From NCBI RefSeq assembly GCF_000711825.1, contig NZ_JONJ01000004.1, positions 120,642-184,641 on the forward strand: a stretch of 64,000 nt of DNA. The letters are read 5' to 3'. The translations under genes were made by a program, and so were the position numbers. The notes beneath the pieces are model-generated. The model saw only the letters and a program-made list of their open reading frames with translations. It was not told where the DNA came from and made no database searches. This document shows positions 43,737 through 52,155 of this stretch, piece after piece; the stretch's first letter is position 1, and every line of letters starts with the position of its first letter. Source of the stretch: [Clostridium] aminophilum DSM 10710. Lineage in GTDB: Bacteria; Bacillota; Clostridia; Lachnospirales; Lachnospiraceae.

Positions 43737-45650
43737 TTACTCTTCGGATCCGTTCTCGTGGTCCCCACTCCGGTGGTTCTGTTCCAGCCATACCATCAGG
43801 ACCGACACATCCGCCGGTGATACGCCGGCGATACGGGATGCCTGACCGATATTTTCCGGCTTCATCTCGTTCAGTTTCTGTACCGCCTCGATCCGAAGGC
43901 TCTTGATCTGACTGTAATCCATATTCGGGCTGAGTTTCCGGTGTTCCATCTTCCGGAACTGCTCTACCTGGCGCTGCTGCCGGCGGATATATCCCTCATA
44001 TTTGATGTTGATATTGATCTGACGGATGGTCTCCGGATCGGTGATCTCCGGACGGTCCGGGTCAATCGGCGCAATCGCCTCATAACTGAGTTCCGGCCGG
44101 CGGATCAGCTCTGCCAGAGAAGCTGCGGTGGAGAGCGGCGTGCTTCCGGCCTGCTCCAGAAAGGCGCCGGTCTTTGCGGATGCTCCCACCTTGATGGAGG
44201 ACAGTCTTGCGATCTCCGACGCGATCTGCCGTTTTTCCTCGCATACGCGCTCCCAGTGTTCGTCACTGACCAGTCCGATCTCGTGGCCGATATCCGAAAG
44301 TCGGAGATCCGCATTGTCCTGTCGAAGAAGAAGCCGGTACTCCGCCCGGCTTGTCATCATCCGGTACGGCTCAAAGTTTTCCTTGGTGACCAGATCATCG
44401 ATCAGAACGCCGATGTAGGCTTCGGAACGGTCCAGAATCACCGGATCTTTTTTCTGAAGCTTTCTCGCCGCATTGACGCCGGCGATGAATCCCTGTACCG
44501 CCGCCTCCTCGTAACCGGAACTTCCGTTAAACTGACCTCCCGCAAAAAGTCCCGGAATCTTCTTGAATTCCAGCGCCGGGGTCAGCTGATTCGCATCGAT
44601 ACAGTCATACTCGATGGCATAGGCGTTGCGGACAATGCGGACGTGTTCCAGTCCCGGAACCGTGCGGTACATCGCATACTGCACATCTTCCGGCATGGAG
44701 CTGGACATGCCGTCCACATACATCTCATTGGTGTAAAGGCCCTCCGGCTCAATGAACACCTGGTGACGGTCATGATCCGGGAATTTCATCACCTTATCCT
44801 CGATGGACGGGCAGTATCTCGGTCCCTTTGCCTTGATCCGGCCGGAATAGAGAGGCGAACGGTCGATATTCTCGCGGATAATCCGGTGAGTTTCCTCATT
44901 GGTGTAAGTCAGCCAGCACGGTTCCTGCTCTTTCTGAACCGATTCCGGATCAGTCGAGAAGGAAAACGGCTGAACATGCTCGTCTCCCGGCTGAATCTCC
45001 ATTTTGGAAAAATCAATGGTTCGCTTATCGACTCTCGCCGGGGTACCGGTCTTGAAGCGTCGGATCTCAATTCCCGCTTTCTCAAGGGATTCCGTCAGAT
45101 GGTTGGCCGCCTGAAGTCCGTTCGGCCCCGTATAATTGCTGACATCGCCGTAGATGCAGCGCGCACGGAGATAGGTTCCGGTACAGAGAACGACCGCTCT
45201 GGTATGGTAAATGGCGCCGGACCATGTCTTTACGCCGGCAGCCACACCGTTCTCCACGATCAGTTCCGCAACTTCCGCCTGACGGATCGTCAGGTGTTCC
45301 GTATTCTCCATGGTCGTGCGCATGGCTTCGCTGTACTCGCGCTTATCCGCCTGTGCGCGGAGGGAATGAACCGCCGGTCCCTTGGATGTATTCAGCATTT
45401 TGGACTGAATGAAGGTCTTGTCGATATTTTTTCCCATCTCACCGCCCAGCGCGTCCAGCTCCCGGACCAGATGCCCCTTGGAGCTTCCGCCGACATTGGG
45501 ATTGCACGGCATAAGCGCAATGCTGTCGACACTGACCGTAAAGACGATGGTCTCAAATCCCATGCGGGCACAGGCCAGCGCCGCCTCGCAGCCGGCATGT
45601 CCCGCGCCGACGATGGCAATGTCATAGGTTTCTTCTACTACACTTGACAT
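43737..45650 (-). CDS. mnmG: tRNA U34 carboxymethylaminomethyl enzyme MnmG
   Basis: FAD enzyme that with MnmE makes cmnm5U at the tRNA wobble position. The ATG at 45650 follows AAAGGAAATAG and gives 637 residues, the usual size. FAD-binding motif [22 protein letters not shown] lies at the start; [24 protein letters not shown] and [22 protein letters not shown] are family signatures. Located 55 bp after mnmE. Confidence 0.97.
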   Translation of the reverse strand: MSSVVEETYDIAIVGAGHAGCEAALACARMGFETIVFTVSVDSIALMPCNPNVGGSSKGHLVRELDALGGEMGKNIDKTFIQSKMLNTSKGPAVHSLRAQADKREYSEAMRTTMENTEHLTIRQAEVAELIVENGVAAGVKTWSGAIYHTRAVVLCTGTYLRARCIYGDVSNYTGPNGLQAANHLTESLEKAGIEIRRFKTGTPARVDKRTIDFSKMEIQPGDEHVQPFSFSTDPESVQKEQEPCWLTYTNEETHRIIRENIDRSPLYSGRIKAKGPRYCPSIEDKVMKFPDHDRHQVFIEPEGLYTNEMYVDGMSSSMPEDVQYAMYRTVPGLEHVRIVRNAYAIEYDCIDANQLTPALEFKKIPGLFAGGQFNGSSGYEEAAVQGFIAGVNAARKLQKKDPVILDRSEAYIGVLIDDLVTKENFEPYRMMTSRAEYRLLLRQDNADLRLSDIGHEIGLVSDEHWERVCEEKRQIASEIARLSSIKVGASAKTGAFLEQAGSTPLSTAASLAELIRRPELSYEAIAPIDPDRPEITDPETIRQININIKYEGYIRRQQRQVEQFRKMEHRKLSPNMDYSQIKSLRIEAVQKLNEMKPENIGQASRIAGVSPADVSVLMVWLEQNHRSGDHENGSEE

Positions 45651-45705
45651 GACTATTTCCTTTTTATCAATAATTTCTTCTATTCGTCTATTTAAAAATT
45701 TTTGA

Positions 45706-47085
45706 TTATTTTCCCATACAGAATCGGGCAAAGATCTCATTGGACAGATCATCTCCCAACTCTTCTCCGAGAATGGTTCCGAGCTGCTCATAGGCATTCA
45801 TCAGGTCAATGGTAAAGAAGTCTTCCGGCATTCCGTCATCGATGCTCCGCACAACCATTTCCAGGCTGTTTTTCGCCTCACGGACCGCATTCTGATGGCG
45901 GACATTCGTGATGACCACCTCATCATTAAAATCAATTCCTCCGGAGAGGAACATTTCCTCGATCCGGTCTTCGATCTTCTCAATGCCGGTCTTCTCCTTT
46001 GCCGATACCGGAATCACGCACTGTCCGGTCTCCTGCTCCGCTCTTTCCTGTGTGATCTTCAGATCCAGATCCGTCTTATTCAGGATCACAATGCACTTTC
46101 GGTCCCGGATCATTTCAATAATCTCCCGGTCATTATCGTCGAGTTCCTTCGATCCGTCAATAAGATAAAGGATGAGATCGGCTTTTTCCACCAGATCTCT
46201 TGCCTTCTCCACGCCGATTTTCTCCACGGTGTTGTCCGTATCACGGATGCCCGCCGTATCAATGATATTGAGGCTGATTCCCCGGACACGGAGATTTTCC
46301 TCCAGCGTATCTCTCGTCGTTCCCGCGATATCGGTAACGATCGCCCGCTCCTCGCCGAGAAGGGCATTCATCAGAGAGGATTTTCCGACATTCGGTTTTC
46401 CTAAAATGACGGTTTTGATCCCCTCCCGGATCACCCGGCCGCTGCCGAAATTCTTCTCCGCCTCTTTCATCTCCGCAATCAGCGGAAGGAGGCGGCTTCT
46501 CAGTTTTTCCGGATATCCGTCCAGCGAAATGTGCTCGGGATCATCGAGCGCCGTCTCGATAAATGCGGTCTCATACAGAATTTTTTCGCGGAGTTTCCGG
46601 ATTTTCTCCGAGAGTGTTCCGCGAAGCTGCGCGATCGAGCTCTCCATCGCGTAATCGTTTTTTGCCTCAATCAGGTCCATGACCGCTTCCGCCTGTGACA
46701 GGTCGATCCGTCCTCCGAGAAAAGCGCGCTTTGTAAACTCGCCCGGTTCTGCCAGCCTTGCCCCGTGATTCAGCACGGCCTGAAGAATCCGTTTCATTAC
46801 GAGAACGCCTCCGTGGCAGTCAATCTCTGCGGTATTCTCCGTCGTATAACTGTGAGGTGCCCGCATCACCATGACCAGAACCTCATCGATCACTTCGCCG
46901 TTCTCTTCGATATGTCCGTAATGAACCGTATATCCCTTACACTCGGAAAGCTTTAAATCCTTTTTTGCCGGACGAAAGATCTGATCCATGATCTCCAGGC
47001 TGTCTTCTCCGCTCACGCGGATGATTCCGATTCCGGAATTGGTCAATGCTGTCGCAATGGCAGCGATCGTCTGTGTCGTCTGCAT
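45706..47085 (-). CDS. mnmE: tRNA modification GTPase MnmE
   Basis: GTPase partner of MnmG, 459 residues from the ATG at 47085. An N-terminal formyl-THF binding domain ([21 protein letters not shown]) and helical domain enclose a G domain with [32 protein letters not shown] and NKTDLD. The C-terminal active motif is CMGK, within the allowed C-x-GK pattern. Confidence 0.97.
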   Translation of the reverse strand: MQTTQTIAAIATALTNSGIGIIRVSGEDSLEIMDQIFRPAKKDLKLSECKGYTVHYGHIEENGEVIDEVLVMVMRAPHSYTTENTAEIDCHGGVLVMKRILQAVLNHGARLAEPGEFTKRAFLGGRIDLSQAEAVMDLIEAKNDYAMESSIAQLRGTLSEKIRKLREKILYETAFIETALDDPEHISLDGYPEKLRSRLLPLIAEMKEAEKNFGSGRVIREGIKTVILGKPNVGKSSLMNALLGEERAIVTDIAGTTRDTLEENLRVRGISLNIIDTAGIRDTDNTVEKIGVEKARDLVEKADLILYLIDGSKELDDNDREIIEMIRDRKCIVILNKTDLDLKITQERAEQETGQCVIPVSAKEKTGIEKIEDRIEEMFLSGGIDFNDEVVITNVRHQNAVREAKNSLEMVVRSIDDGMPEDFFTIDLMNAYEQLGTILGEELGDDLSNEIFARFCMGK

Positions 47086-47104
47086 GATATTATCCTTCCT
47101 TCTG

Positions 47105-47136
47105 AAAAGAGCCATGCCGTGACCGGCATGGCTCCT
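47105..47136 (-). terminator. Hairpin between jag and mnmE
   Basis: AGCCATGCCG pairs exactly with CGGCATGGCT; on the minus strand CTTTTC follows, so a weak terminator or attenuator within the rpmH-to-rsmG transcript. Confidence 0.6.
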
Positions 47137-47159
47137 GCCTCCTGTCCCTGTCTAAGTGA

Positions 47160-48332
47160 TCAGGAATTGGATTTTACGGAATTTCCGTATTTCTGCATAT
47201 CTCTCTTCCACTTCGGAATCTCTTCCTCTGCGTTCTTTACCGGCGCAGCCGGCGCGGTTTTTACCTCCGGCGCTTTGGTCTGCTCAGCCGGAACGGAATC
47301 CTTTTCGAGAGTTTCGCCCGCGGCATTGTGAGAATATCCGCCGCGGAAGCTGCTGCCTCTTCTTCCGGCATTGTTCCAGCTGCGTCCGCCATTCCCGTTT
47401 CTTCTCGGTCTGCGGTCGCCTCTGTCCGGACGGCCGTCGCGGCGGTCGCCGCGCTCTCCGTCGCCGTGGTCTTTCCGCTTCGGGAAGATGGTAACGTGAC
47501 GGTACGGATCTTCGCCATCACTCTTGGTCATGACGTACTGGTCATTCTGAAGTGCGGAGTGAATGATTCTTCTCTCATACGGATTCATCGGCTCAAGGGA
47601 TACCGGTCTGCGGGATCGCTTTACCTTATAGGCAATATTTCTCGCCAGTGTCTCCAGAGTCTCTTTTCTTCTCTCGCGGTAGTTTTCGGTGTCAAGTTTG
47701 ATGCGGATGTATTCCTGACCGCTCTTATTTACCACAAGGCTTACCAGATACTGAAGGGAATCCAGTGTCTGTCCTCTCTTGCCGATGAGAACGCCCATGT
47801 CATCGCCGCTGATCAGAACCGCAAGTTCCTTTTCCTCAGCACGGAATTCCGCTTTCACCTCTGCGGTAAATCCCATCGCATGGAACACATCGTTCAGGAA
47901 CTTTTCGGCATCACGGATCACGGTCTCCGGATCTGCCGCTTTTCTCGGCTTCTCACTCTTCGGTGCCTTCTCCTCGGATACGGCCTCTCTCTTTTCCGGA
48001 GCAGAAACCGTCGGCTTCTTCTCTTCCTTTATCGGCTTCGGGGATGCTGCCCGCTCCTCTTTCTCTGCCGGAGCCTTTTCTGCCTGAATATCATCATTGA
48101 CTGCCTTCGGGGAAACACTCTTCAGAATCTCTTTTTCGATTTTCTCCACTTCGTCCGATTCTGGCTTCTTTCTTGCACGAATGACTGCCGGCTTAGCACC
48201 GAAACCGAGGAAACCGGCGCTTCCCTTTTCAATCACTTCATATTCGATCTTATCGCTGGTGACCTGAAGCTCGATCAGGGCTTCATTGACCGCTTCATCT
48301 ACCGTCTTTGCGGTAACTGTAATAAAATCCAT
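47160..48332 (-). CDS. jag: Jag/KhpB RNA-binding protein with RG-rich tail
   Basis: RNA-binding protein of 390 residues next to yidC. Jag-N domain at residues 1-52 (VTAKTVDEAVNEALIELQ...GFLGFGAKPAVI), a charged linker of ~90 residues, a KH domain (VLIGKRGQTLDSLQYLVSLVVNK, near 180) and an R3H domain (SLEPMNPYERRIIHSALQ, near 245). Beyond these is an unusual ~110-residue tail rich in Arg, Gly and Asp (GDRRDGRPDRGDRRPRRNG) that is missing in the Bacillus protein and could bind RNA non-specifically. The family governs cell-wall growth through RNA binding. Confidence 0.93.
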   Translation of the reverse strand: MDFITVTAKTVDEAVNEALIELQVTSDKIEYEVIEKGSAGFLGFGAKPAVIRARKKPESDEVEKIEKEILKSVSPKAVNDDIQAEKAPAEKEERAASPKPIKEEKKPTVSAPEKREAVSEEKAPKSEKPRKAADPETVIRDAEKFLNDVFHAMGFTAEVKAEFRAEEKELAVLISGDDMGVLIGKRGQTLDSLQYLVSLVVNKSGQEYIRIKLDTENYRERRKETLETLARNIAYKVKRSRRPVSLEPMNPYERRIIHSALQNDQYVMTKSDGEDPYRHVTIFPKRKDHGDGERGDRRDGRPDRGDRRPRRNGNGGRSWNNAGRRGSSFRGGYSHNAAGETLEKDSVPAEQTKAPEVKTAPAAPVKNAEEEIPKWKRDMQKYGNSVKSNS

Positions 48333-48347
48333 GCTTCTGCCTCCTGA

Positions 48348-49646
48348 TTACTTCGCTTTGTTTTCGTCGTTCTTTTCGTTGAACTTCTTCACCATGGATG
48401 CCTTTGAAGCCAGACTTCCCGGTTTTGCTTCACCCTTCTGATAATATGCGGAAGAATCCTTCTGATTCTTCTTGGAAGCATTCTTTGCAAGAGACGGTCT
48501 CTCAACTTCCGTGAAATCATTTCTGGATGCGCTGACTTTGACGTTGCTGTTTGCATTCAGAAGCGGCAGTCCCTGCTTTGCTCTCTTGCGGTTTGTCTTC
48601 TCGAGATTCTTCTCAATCAGCTTATTGATGTCAATTTTTTCCATGTACTTATTGACGAGGATCTGCTGGATCAGAGTGACAAATCCCTGAACCACCCAGT
48701 AGATACCGATCGCGCACGGAAGTGTAAAACAGATAAATACCGATACCAGCGGCATGGTTACCGTCATCTGGTTCATCATACCGGCTCCCGGAGTATCCGG
48801 ATCCGCCTTCGGCTGATTGGCTGTCATCAGCTTCGTGGAAACGTACTGTGTAATACCGGAAAGCAGCGGAATCAGCCACGCAAGGCTGATGGCGGTGAAT
48901 CCCTGGAACGGAGCCTCCGCCAGATTGATTCCGAGGAAGGTGTTCATCTCTCCGATGTGTGCAGCCGCCTCGGCAACGTCAGCGGATGCAAATGCGCCTG
49001 AGAAAGCATCTTTCAGAGCTGTCCACTGTGTGTCCGTCATTTTATAAAGGAAATCAATGATAAAATTGTTGATTTCCGTATTGCCGTATTTTTCCGGATC
49101 ATCCAGACCAAGGTTGGAGAGACCCGTCAGAAGCTTTTCCCATCCGTTATTATTCGCAAAATCAACCAGAGCCTGAGCGGCAGAAGTTCCGCCGAGGGAA
49201 TCCGCTACGGTCTGGTAAATGCTCTTTACGGACGGAACATACGCCGGAATGTTGTAGATCACACGATAAAGAGCAAAGATGATCGGAAGCTGGATCAGCA
49301 TTGGCAGACATCCCGCCGTCATGTTGTATCCGTACTTTGCATAGACGGCATTCATCTCCGCCTGCTGCTTCTGCATGGAAGCCTGATCTTTCTTTCCTTT
49401 GTATTTCTTCTGGATTTCTTTGAGCTCCGGCTGCATGATACTCATGAGTCTGGAGGATTCCTGCTGTTTTACGGTCAGCGGGAACAGAATCAGCTTTGTG
49501 ATCACGGTGAACAGGATGATACACAGTGCAAGGTTGTAAATTCCAAAGCTGCTGGTGATTTTGAACAGGAAATCCATGATATATCCGAAGATTGTCGCAA
49601 TCGGACTAAGAATGGATCCTGTCTTTGTGGCTACAAATAATTCCAA
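48348..49646 (-). CDS. yidC: Membrane protein insertase YidC
   Basis: Inserts proteins into the cytoplasmic membrane, alone or with Sec. Of 432 residues, with the usual five membrane segments: LALCIILFTVITKLILFPLTVKQQESS is the first core helix and cytosolic loop, AGCLPMLIQLPIIFALYRVIYNI the second. A ~110-residue extracellular insertion follows (residues ~155-245), typical of clostridial forms. No lipobox is apparent. Ends in a basic tail. Confidence 0.95.
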   Translation of the reverse strand: MELFVATKTGSILSPIATIFGYIMDFLFKITSSFGIYNLALCIILFTVITKLILFPLTVKQQESSRLMSIMQPELKEIQKKYKGKKDQASMQKQQAEMNAVYAKYGYNMTAGCLPMLIQLPIIFALYRVIYNIPAYVPSVKSIYQTVADSLGGTSAAQALVDFANNNGWEKLLTGLSNLGLDDPEKYGNTEINNFIIDFLYKMTDTQWTALKDAFSGAFASADVAEAAAHIGEMNTFLGINLAEAPFQGFTAISLAWLIPLLSGITQYVSTKLMTANQPKADPDTPGAGMMNQMTVTMPLVSVFICFTLPCAIGIYWVVQGFVTLIQQILVNKYMEKIDINKLIEKNLEKTNRKRAKQGLPLLNANSNVKVSASRNDFTEVERPSLAKNASKKNQKDSSAYYQKGEAKPGSLASKASMVKKFNEKNDENKAK

Positions 49647-49687
49647 AGGGAACCTCCTCTTTATCTGCCTGCGGCAGATTTTACCTG

Positions 49688-49900
49688 TTATGGGACCGGA
49701 TCATAACCGCCTTTTGAAAAAGGATTACACCTCAATATCCTTTTACAAGCAAGAAAACCGCCTTTTAAAGCGCCGTATTTCTGGATCGCTTCGATAGCAT
49801 ACTGCGAACAAGTAGGTGTGTATCTGCAGTGAGGTCCGGTCATCGGGGAGATAAAGAGCTGATATCCCCGGATCGCCGCCAGCATGATTTTCCTGACCAT
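49688..49900 (-). CDS. yidD: Membrane protein insertion efficiency factor YidD
   Basis: Short amphipathic protein of 70 residues with the family core [29 protein letters not shown] and the end motif [14 protein letters not shown]. Sits between rnpA and yidC. Confidence 0.95.
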   Translation of the reverse strand: MVRKIMLAAIRGYQLFISPMTGPHCRYTPTCSQYAIEAIQKYGALKGGFLACKRILRCNPFSKGGYDPVP

Positions 49901-49918
49901 ATTCCTTTCACTCCCGGC

Positions 49919-50260
49919 TTACAATTCTGATAAAATGTTATGAAGTCCGCATAAGTGCTCGAATGCACTCTCAATCTGTCTGTAATCCGCGTCTTTCGCG
50001 GCCACTCTGGCAACCACGACGATGTCTAATCCTTTCGTGAGCTTATCCTCGCGGAGTCGGAAAATTTCACGAAGAAGTCTGGTAATGTGATGACGCACAA
50101 CACTGTTACCTACTTTTTTGCTTACGGAGATACCGATTCTGGATTCCGTGTGATCGGCCGGAAGGACATACATCACCAGAAGACGGTTTGCGTATGACCT
50201 GCCCGTCCTGTACACCTTTTTGAAGTCATTGTTCTTTCGGATTGAATGAAATCTGTTCAT
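49919..50260 (-). CDS. rnpA: Ribonuclease P protein component
   Basis: Basic protein of 113 residues that binds RNase P RNA for tRNA 5' processing. FHSIRKNNDFKKVYRTGRSYANRLLVMYVLP and RIGISVSKKVGNSVVRHHITRLLREIFR are family marks, though the RNR motif reads RHHITR instead of the common RNRIKR. Ends 18 bp before yidD. Confidence 0.95.
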   Translation of the reverse strand: MNRFHSIRKNNDFKKVYRTGRSYANRLLVMYVLPADHTESRIGISVSKKVGNSVVRHHITRLLREIFRLREDKLTKGLDIVVVARVAAKDADYRQIESAFEHLCGLHNILSEL

Positions 50261-50312
50261 GTGCCTTCCGTTTCTATCCCGTTTCGTTTTTTCCCTGTTT
50301 TACATTTTATAC

Positions 50313-50350
50313 TAACAAGAGGCCACAATGATTCATTGCGGCCTCTTGTT
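50313..50350. terminator. Strong hairpin between rpmH and rnpA
   Basis: CAAGAGGCCACAATG pairs with CATTGCGGCCTCTTG over 15 bp (one G-T) and a 3-nt loop. The T-run is weak on both strands; a partial terminator or processing site that would let rpmH exceed rnpA. Confidence 0.7.
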
Positions 50351-50404
50351 GCTCGGCCTGCAGGGATAGCAGACCTATCGTATGTATTCCCTTTTTTCTG
50401 CTGA

Positions 50405-50542
50405 TTAAACAGTAAGAGAAGCTCTGCCCTTAGCTCTTCTTGCAGCCAGAACTTTTCTGCCGTTTGCAGTCTTCATTCTTGCTCTGAAGCCATGGACTCT
50501 GGATCTCTGTCTCTTCTTCGGCTGAAATGTCATCTTGCTCAT
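50405..50542 (-). CDS. rpmH: Ribosomal protein L34
   Basis: Very basic 45-residue protein of the large ribosomal subunit: starts [20 protein letters not shown] and ends GRASLTV. A strong AAGGAGGTG site precedes the ATG at 50542. L34 marks the left flank of oriC in most bacteria. Confidence 0.97.
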   Translation of the reverse strand: MSKMTFQPKKRQRSRVHGFRARMKTANGRKVLAARRAKGRASLTV

Positions 50543-50863
50543 GGGTTTTACACCTCCTTATATTTCTCTTTCGCCGGCCCTGGCGGCCGTACTGTCGCGC
50601 ACCCCTTATATACTGAAGCGCATTTCTGCTTCAGTCCGGGCGTGTTCGCGTCATATCCACATATTTTCTCTATTCTATTGCGGATTAAACATCTTCCCAA
50701 TTATATAGGAGATACCCGGATTCGTCAATCATTAAATAAAGAACTTAATCTTCCCGCACTTTGTCATTTTAGCTCCCTGTAGTATTGAGTTTTATCCTTT
50801 TTGAACCATGTGCATTTTTTAGCACATAGTTTTTGTTATTCTTTAATCGAAAGGAAACAGACA
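50543..50863. other. rpmH-side part of the oriC gap
   Basis: Contains an ACTGAAGC/GCTTCAGT dyad (50612-50635), one DnaA-box-like ATATCCACA (50653-50661), and ATGTGC/GCACAT followed by AGTTTTTG (50808-50834), a possible terminator. Composition turns AT-rich after about 50690, suggesting the left boundary of the inserted cassette lies near there. Confidence 0.5.
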
Positions 50864-50969
50864 ATGGAAAAAGAAAACCAAAGCTATAGACATAATTGAG
50901 AAAAAATACAGCTATAGTCTCTCTACGCACCCGCTTCCTGTAGAAGACGATTGGACAGAGGAGGCCTAA
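50864..50969 (+). pseudogene. Frameshifted small ORF ahead of DnaA-like gene
   Basis: AAAGGA precedes the ATG at 50864 with good spacing, but the frame stops after 11 codons. Removing one A from the A5 run at 50868 would open a 34-residue acidic-tailed product (MEKKTKAIDIIEKKYSYSL... ending VEDDWTEEA) that stops at 50969, 3 bp before the DnaA-like start, whose ribosome site lies in its last codons. This would be tight translational coupling. Either a decayed gene, a sequencing error in a homopolymer, or a +1 slippage site. Confidence 0.4.
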
Positions 50970-50972
50970 CAA

Positions 50973-51770
50973 ATGTTAAAGGAATCAAAGGATATTTTAG
51001 AAGACAAGAATAAATCATTCAATAGCTCTGTTTTCAGCTTTGAAAAGTTTATCACTTTTGATGAAAACATGATAGCTGCTAAAGCGTCAAAGATAGTAGC
51101 GCGGAATCCGAAAACCGCATATAATCCTCTTTTTTTATATGGAAAAGGCGGAACGGGGAAAACTCATCTCTTGAAAGCGATTGAAGATTTCGCTACTAAA
51201 TCATTTCCCGATATGAACATTATGTATGTTACGGCAGAATCATTTTATAACGATATTATTGCTGCAACAAATAGTGGAATTTCTTGGGCCATGGCGGATA
51301 TTCGGGATTTATATCGGACACAAGACGTTCTTTTGATTGATAATCTTCAATTCCTGATAGGAAAAGAGATAGCACTTTCTGAACTCTCATCTGCTATTGA
51401 CAGCATTTTAGGAGATGGGAACCAACTTGTCTTTGCTGCAAATAAACCTCCTAGAACCCTCAAGGTAAGCGCTCATATGAAAACGCAATTGTCCAGTGGT
51501 TTAATTGCGGAACTCAAGGCTCCAGACATTTCCATGAGGCAAAATGTCATACGAATGAAAGCGAATGAACGCGACATACTATTATCCGACGATGTTGTAG
51601 AGTATATTTCTGAAAATGTAGGATCGAATGTGAGCGAGATAGATGGTGCTTTAACGAGTTTGGTAGCTTATCTGGCACTTTATAGGCCGACTGTTTCGCT
51701 TGATTCAGCAAAGACTATACTAAGTGATGTATTTAACACAGCCCCAACGGATACCGACGGAGATTCTTGA
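50973..51770 (+). CDS. DnaA-like AAA+ protein (domain III only) inside oriC
   Basis: Protein of 265 residues matching only the AAA+ core and lid of DnaA. Seen: NPLFLYGKGGTGKTHLLKAI (Walker A 57-64), VLLIDNLQFLIGK (Walker B with the second Asp replaced by Asn124), AANKPP (sensor I), and the lid SNVSEIDGALTSLVAYLAL. Aligned to DnaA encoded next to it, the arginine finger (Arg277) becomes Gln172 and the sensor-II arginine (Arg326) becomes Ser221. Domains I, II and the DNA-binding domain IV (GRDHTTILHG) are absent. ATP binding looks intact, but filament-type hydrolysis in trans does not. The nearest known design is Hda of Proteobacteria, an inhibitor of DnaA. DNA is markedly more AT-rich than dnaA, so it was probably acquired. 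GAGGAGG precedes the ATG; a terminator follows. Confidence 0.82.
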   Translation: MLKESKDILEDKNKSFNSSVFSFEKFITFDENMIAAKASKIVARNPKTAYNPLFLYGKGGTGKTHLLKAIEDFATKSFPDMNIMYVTAESFYNDIIAATNSGISWAMADIRDLYRTQDVLLIDNLQFLIGKEIALSELSSAIDSILGDGNQLVFAANKPPRTLKVSAHMKTQLSSGLIAELKAPDISMRQNVIRMKANERDILLSDDVVEYISENVGSNVSEIDGALTSLVAYLALYRPTVSLDSAKTILSDVFNTAPTDTDGDS

Positions 51771-51807
51771 TAGTTGCTCCAAAGGAAAACAGAAAAGATC
51801 AGCCGAG

Positions 51808-51846
51808 AGAAAAGCAATGTTAAAAAATAGCAACATTGCTTTTTGT
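51808..51846 (+). terminator. Terminator after DnaA-like gene
   Basis: AAAAGCAATGTT and AACATTGCTTTTT pair around a short A-rich loop and end in TTTTTGT. It isolates the cassette from dnaA. Confidence 0.88.
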
Positions 51847-51929
51847 ATTATTAGCCTTAACATAACACGAGGTGGATTCTTCCACCTCTTTTCACATCAG
51901 AATTCACATTTTTTTGAAATGTATTAACA

Positions 51930-52056
51930 TTATCCACTCTTTCGAGAAATAATTTATTTTCGCGGGTTTCCACCATTAATCCACCGTTTTTTACTCAACT
52001 TATCCACAGTTTATCCCCAAAATGTGGATAAACTCATTGAAAAATTGTGGACAGTA
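51930..52056. other. oriC: oriC: DnaA-box cluster upstream of dnaA
   Basis: DnaA boxes: TTATCCACT (51930), TTATCCACA (52000, perfect), TTATCCCCA (52011), TGTGGATAA (52023, perfect, reverse) and TGTGGACAG (52047, reverse, weak), in an AT-rich field. Additional near-boxes TTTCCACCA and TTAATCCACC fall between 51966 and 51985. Confidence 0.88.
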
Positions 52057-52065
52057 CGATAGAAT
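52037..52065 (+). promoter_or_regulatory. dnaA promoter overlapping a DnaA box
   Basis: TTGAAA and TAGAAT separated by 17 bp. The weak DnaA box at 52047 lies in the spacer, consistent with autoregulation by DnaA. Confidence 0.6.
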
Positions 52066-52155
52066 ACTCGTTAGATTGGGTAAGTGTCCTCCCACGCAGT
52101 TCCGAAACCGGAGCCTGCGTTTATTTCGTATATTTCAAATTGTCAGGAGTTAGAC

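Noticed and set aside
43941..45647. 568-codon plus-strand frame over mnmG
   Set aside because: Antisense shadow of a complete, conserved mnmG; no family features.
50769..50972. Minus-strand 67-codon frame upstream of the DnaA-like gene
   Set aside because: Overlaps a hairpin and the small plus-strand ORF, has no ribosome site and no recognisable sequence.
52084..52155. Upstream in-frame start for dnaA
   Set aside because: No ribosome site; would add 24 residues before the conserved domain I start, while AGGAG precedes the ATG at 52156.
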